Part shown: positions 5,935 to 8,016 of the stretch, one piece after another
Position numbering within the stretch: the first letter of the stretch is position 1
Layout: each line of letters starts with the position of its first letter
Source: JBMTVN01 sp046047235
GTDB taxonomy: Bacteria > Verrucomicrobiota > Verrucomicrobiia > Limisphaerales > JAHDYP01
DNA length: 8,016 bases
NCBI GenBank assembly: GCA_046047235.1
Contig: JBJOII010000164.1
Location: 1 to 8,016, forward strand
Reading direction: 5' to 3'
Program-made: the position numbers and the translations under genes
Notes under the pieces: generated by a model
The model's database searches: none
What the model saw: only the letters and a program-made list of their open reading frames with translations
What the model was told of the DNA's origin: nothing

Positions 5935-6371
5935 TGAGGACTGTGCGAGAAGTATTGATGGCGGAGCACGCGGGGATGGAGGGGCGGTTGGATGCGGTGC
6001 GGCGGCGCGTGGTTAGTGAGCGATTGACGGGGCGCGAGTCTTTGTGGTGGCGGATGTGGAGCGAGTTGGTGTTGCCTTGTCGGCGGGTTTGGGTGGGGTT
6101 GGCGATGGTGTGGGTGTTGGTGGCGGGTTTGCATTTGGGTGCGCGGGGTGAGGCGGTGAGGTTGGGGGGCGGGGGTGTGAGCGTGATGGGCGAGGTGGAG
6201 CAGGCTGTGTTGGTGGAGCAGGCGGGGATGCGTTGTGAGTTGTTGGGGTTGGAGGTTCGGGGTGGGGGCGGGTTTGGAGCGGGTGAGAGCATTGGGCCGC
6301 GAAGCGAGGCGGCTGTGATGGACGGGATGAATCTGGTGATGATGCGGATGAGAGAGCGAGGTAAAGTATGA
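5934..6371 (+). CDS. Small single-span membrane protein, putative anti-sigma factor
   Basis: A 145-residue protein of no family I recognise. The N-terminal 50 residues are charged (EGRLDAVRRRVVSERL) and probably cytoplasmic. One hydrophobic span follows near residues 52-70 (VWVGLAMVWVLVAGLHL). The rest is a Gly-rich, presumably periplasmic tail ending in a Met/Arg-rich helix (MNLVMMRMRERGKV). It directly follows the ECF sigma gene with a 1-base overlap (TGATG) and is itself overlapped by the next gene (ATGA). That placement and the cytoplasm-span-periplasm layout are what a membrane anti-sigma factor would show. The zinc anti-sigma motif HxxxCxxC is absent, so it would not be a classical ZAS-domain protein. 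The role is inferred from context only; it could instead be an unrelated envelope protein. Confidence 0.7.
   Translation: MRTVREVLMAEHAGMEGRLDAVRRRVVSERLTGRESLWWRMWSELVLPCRRVWVGLAMVWVLVAGLHLGARGEAVRLGGGGVSVMGEVEQAVLVEQAGMRCELLGLEVRGGGGFGAGESIGPRSEAAVMDGMNLVMMRMRERGKV
6358..6361 (+). promoter_or_regulatory. Shine-Dalgarno GAGG for the 528-residue protein
   Basis: GAGG lies 6 bases before ATG 6368 and within the end of the preceding gene. With the ATGA overlap it supports this start. Confidence 0.4.
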
Positions 6372-7954
6372 AGACTGAAGGATATTGGCGGGGAGCGTGG
6401 CAGCGATCGACGACGCGGCGTTTTGTATTGTGGGCGGTTTCGTGGCGGACCTTGCGGAGGTGTTTGGTTGGGGTGGCATCGGTGTTGACGCTTTTTGCGT
6501 TGGTGATTGGCGTGATTAACTGGCGTGGTGGCAGGGCATGGAGGGCTCACCTGGCGGAGTTGCAGGCGCGGGGGGAGACTGTGGAGATTGCGAAGTTGGC
6601 GCCGTCGGTTTTACCGGAGGGGCAGAACATGGCGGATTTGGAGCCGTTGCGGAGTTTGTTTGATTTGAAAGCCGGGGAGGCGAAGGAGCCTGGGGTGAGG
6701 GAGCGGTTGTCGGGTTTCAAGGCGCCGGGGCGGAATGCGCGGGGAAATCCGCCGGAGTGCAAGCTGGGCAGTTTGCAGTATGACTGCTGGACGGATCTGG
6801 CTGCGTGTGTGGAGTTCTATCGGGATTTGGAGGAAGACGGGGACTGGCTGGGTGGCGATAGTGATGTGGCGAGGCTGGACGCTTATCTGGCGCGGTATGC
6901 GGAGGATTTGGCGGAGGTGCGAACTGCGGTTGAGGGACGTGCGCACTGTCGGTTTCCGGTGGAATACGACGCGGATATGCCGTTCTCGATTTTGTTGCCG
7001 CATCTGGCGCCGTTGAAGGGGGCTGGGGGGATATTGGGGTTGAGGGCGATTGTGCGTCTGGAAGAGGGACGAGTGGAGGAGGCGTTTCAAGACGTGCTGT
7101 TGGGGTTCCGGTTATCGGCGGCGATTTCTGAGGAGCCGATACTGATCAGTCATCTGGTGAGGATCGCGACATTGAGTTTGGATTTGCAGGTGGTGCGGGA
7201 GGGGATGAAGCGGGGGGCGTGGTCGGATGACCAGTTGGGACAGATTGCGGCTGAGTTGGCGGGGATGGATTTGGTGGCGGAGGGGCATCGGGCGATGGCG
7301 GGGGAACGTGCGTTTGGCGTGGGGACGCTGGAGTATTTTCGTCAACTGGGTTGGTGGCGCGGGGAGAAGAGTCAGATGGTTTCCCTGGGGGATGGAACCG
7401 ACACGATGGAGGATCTGATGTTACGGTTTATGCCCGACGGTTTTTACTATCAGAACATGCTGAAGATTTCGGAGTTGCATGAGCAGTTTACCATTGGGGT
7501 CTATGATGTGGCAGGGCATCGGATCAAGAAGGACGTGACCGATGGTTTTGACGAGGTGTTTTTGTCGATGCCTACGCGGCCTTCGACGATTTTTGTGAAG
7601 ATGCTGATGCCGGCGTTGAGCAAGGCGACGTTAAGGACGGCGCACATGCAGACCCTGGTGGATGCGGGGATGGTGGCGTGTGGGGTGGAGCGGTGTCGGA
7701 TGGCACGGGGGGTGTTGCCGGAGCGGTTGGAGGTTGTTGTGCCGGATTATTTGGCGGCAGTGCCGAAGGATGTTATTTCGGGGGAGGGCTTGAAGTATGT
7801 GCGGTCGGCGGGTGGAGAGGACTGGGTAGTTTACGGTGTGGGCTGGAACAGTGTGGATGACGGGGGTGTAGTGGGGTGGGAGGGTGAGGGTGCGAAGGCG
7901 AAGGTGGAGGTGGGGATGGGCGATTGGGTTTGGCGGGTGAGCGGGAAGCGTTAA
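6368..7954 (+). CDS. Membrane-anchored protein of unknown function in sigma operon
   Basis: 528 residues. A basic N-terminus (about 1-32) is followed by one membrane span at 33-51 (CLVGVASVLTLFALVIGVI), then a helix WRAHLAELQARGE at 58-70 and 'SVLPEGQNMADLEPL' at 80-94. The bulk should face the periplasm. Residues about 205-310 are helical and alternately charged (RAIVRLEEGRVEEAFQDVLL), like a TPR-type scaffold though no formal repeat is clear. The C-terminal 446-500 stretch, with LPERLEVVVPDYLAAVPKD, then VVYGVGWNSVDDGG, resembles the tail of a family I recall from Verrucomicrobiota and Planctomycetes whose function I do not know. Several cysteines (131, 140, 147, 194, 438, 443) could form periplasmic disulfides. 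It overlaps the preceding gene by ATGA and so is co-transcribed with the sigma factor; a role in signal sensing or as an operon effector is only a guess. The last codons (VSGKR, stop) fall in the register of the following repeat array. Confidence 0.85.
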   Translation: MKTEGYWRGAWQRSTTRRFVLWAVSWRTLRRCLVGVASVLTLFALVIGVINWRGGRAWRAHLAELQARGETVEIAKLAPSVLPEGQNMADLEPLRSLFDLKAGEAKEPGVRERLSGFKAPGRNARGNPPECKLGSLQYDCWTDLAACVEFYRDLEEDGDWLGGDSDVARLDAYLARYAEDLAEVRTAVEGRAHCRFPVEYDADMPFSILLPHLAPLKGAGGILGLRAIVRLEEGRVEEAFQDVLLGFRLSAAISEEPILISHLVRIATLSLDLQVVREGMKRGAWSDDQLGQIAAELAGMDLVAEGHRAMAGERAFGVGTLEYFRQLGWWRGEKSQMVSLGDGTDTMEDLMLRFMPDGFYYQNMLKISELHEQFTIGVYDVAGHRIKKDVTDGFDEVFLSMPTRPSTIFVKMLMPALSKATLRTAHMQTLVDAGMVACGVERCRMARGVLPERLEVVVPDYLAAVPKDVISGEGLKYVRSAGGEDWVVYGVGWNSVDDGGVVGWEGEGAKAKVEVGMGDWVWRVSGKR

Positions 7955-8016
7955 GCGCAAAGCGGGAAGCGGGAAGGGCTGAGGGCTGAGGGCTGAGGGC
8001 TGAGGGCTGAGGGCTG
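7941..8016 (+). repeat. Second heptamer tandem array, truncated by window end
   Basis: Ten 7-base units in unbroken register: GCGGGAA, GCGTTAA, GCGCAAA, GCGGGAA, GCGGGAA, then five GGGCTGA (7976-8010) and a partial unit reaching the last base. As in the first array, the second unit supplies the stop codon (TAA, 7952-7954) of the gene before it. Same orientation, same head pattern and same repeat unit as the array at 3142. The true length is unknown because it continues past the window. Confidence 0.92.

Overview
The window is a GC-rich bacterial segment, most likely from a Verrucomicrobiota-type genome. This is an inference from recalled family resemblance: the style of the ECF sigma factor, a large inner-membrane-anchored hypothetical protein with a 'LPE..E..VPDYL..VP.D' tail, and arrays of the heptamer GGGCTGA behind genes. 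No rRNA or other firm phylogenetic marker is present.

Layout. (1) 1-3155, + strand: two tandem ABC-2 type permease genes joined by a 4-base ATGA overlap. They share the same N-terminal signature, and each carries the ABC-2 'EGTL..LL' signature twice, so each looks like two fused half-permeases. No ATPase gene is visible; it would have to lie upstream of base 1 or elsewhere. (2) 3142-3550: a heptamer repeat array that starts inside the last codons of the second permease, followed by a non-coding tract with several strong hairpins, between convergent genes. (3) 3551-5014, - strand: a complete periplasmic HtrA/DegQ-type serine protease with signal peptide, intact His-Asp-Ser triad and two PDZ domains. 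(4) 5015-5370: a divergent intergenic region with a terminator-like hairpin flanked by A and T tracts, and a candidate ECF-type promoter just before the sigma gene. (5) 5371-7954, + strand: a tightly packed three-gene operon: an ECF sigma factor, a small single-span membrane protein placed where an anti-sigma factor would be expected, and a 528-residue membrane-anchored protein of unknown function. The junctions overlap by 1 and 4 bases. (6) 7941-8016: a second heptamer array that again begins inside the last codons of the preceding gene and runs off the window.

How the parts may work together: a divergently placed ECF sigma operon and HtrA protease suggest an envelope-stress module in which the sigma factor, held by the small membrane protein, could control itself and the protease. 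This is inferred from context and from the known RpoE-DegP pairing; the promoter evidence is only suggestive. The most unusual structure is the pair of heptamer arrays. Both share a degenerate head in strict 7-base register that supplies the stop codon and last residues of two unrelated proteins. Both are G-rich on the mRNA-sense strand (quadruplex-capable) and carry TGA in all three frames. The + strand is also G/T-rich throughout, even across the - strand protease gene, which points to replication-strand bias.
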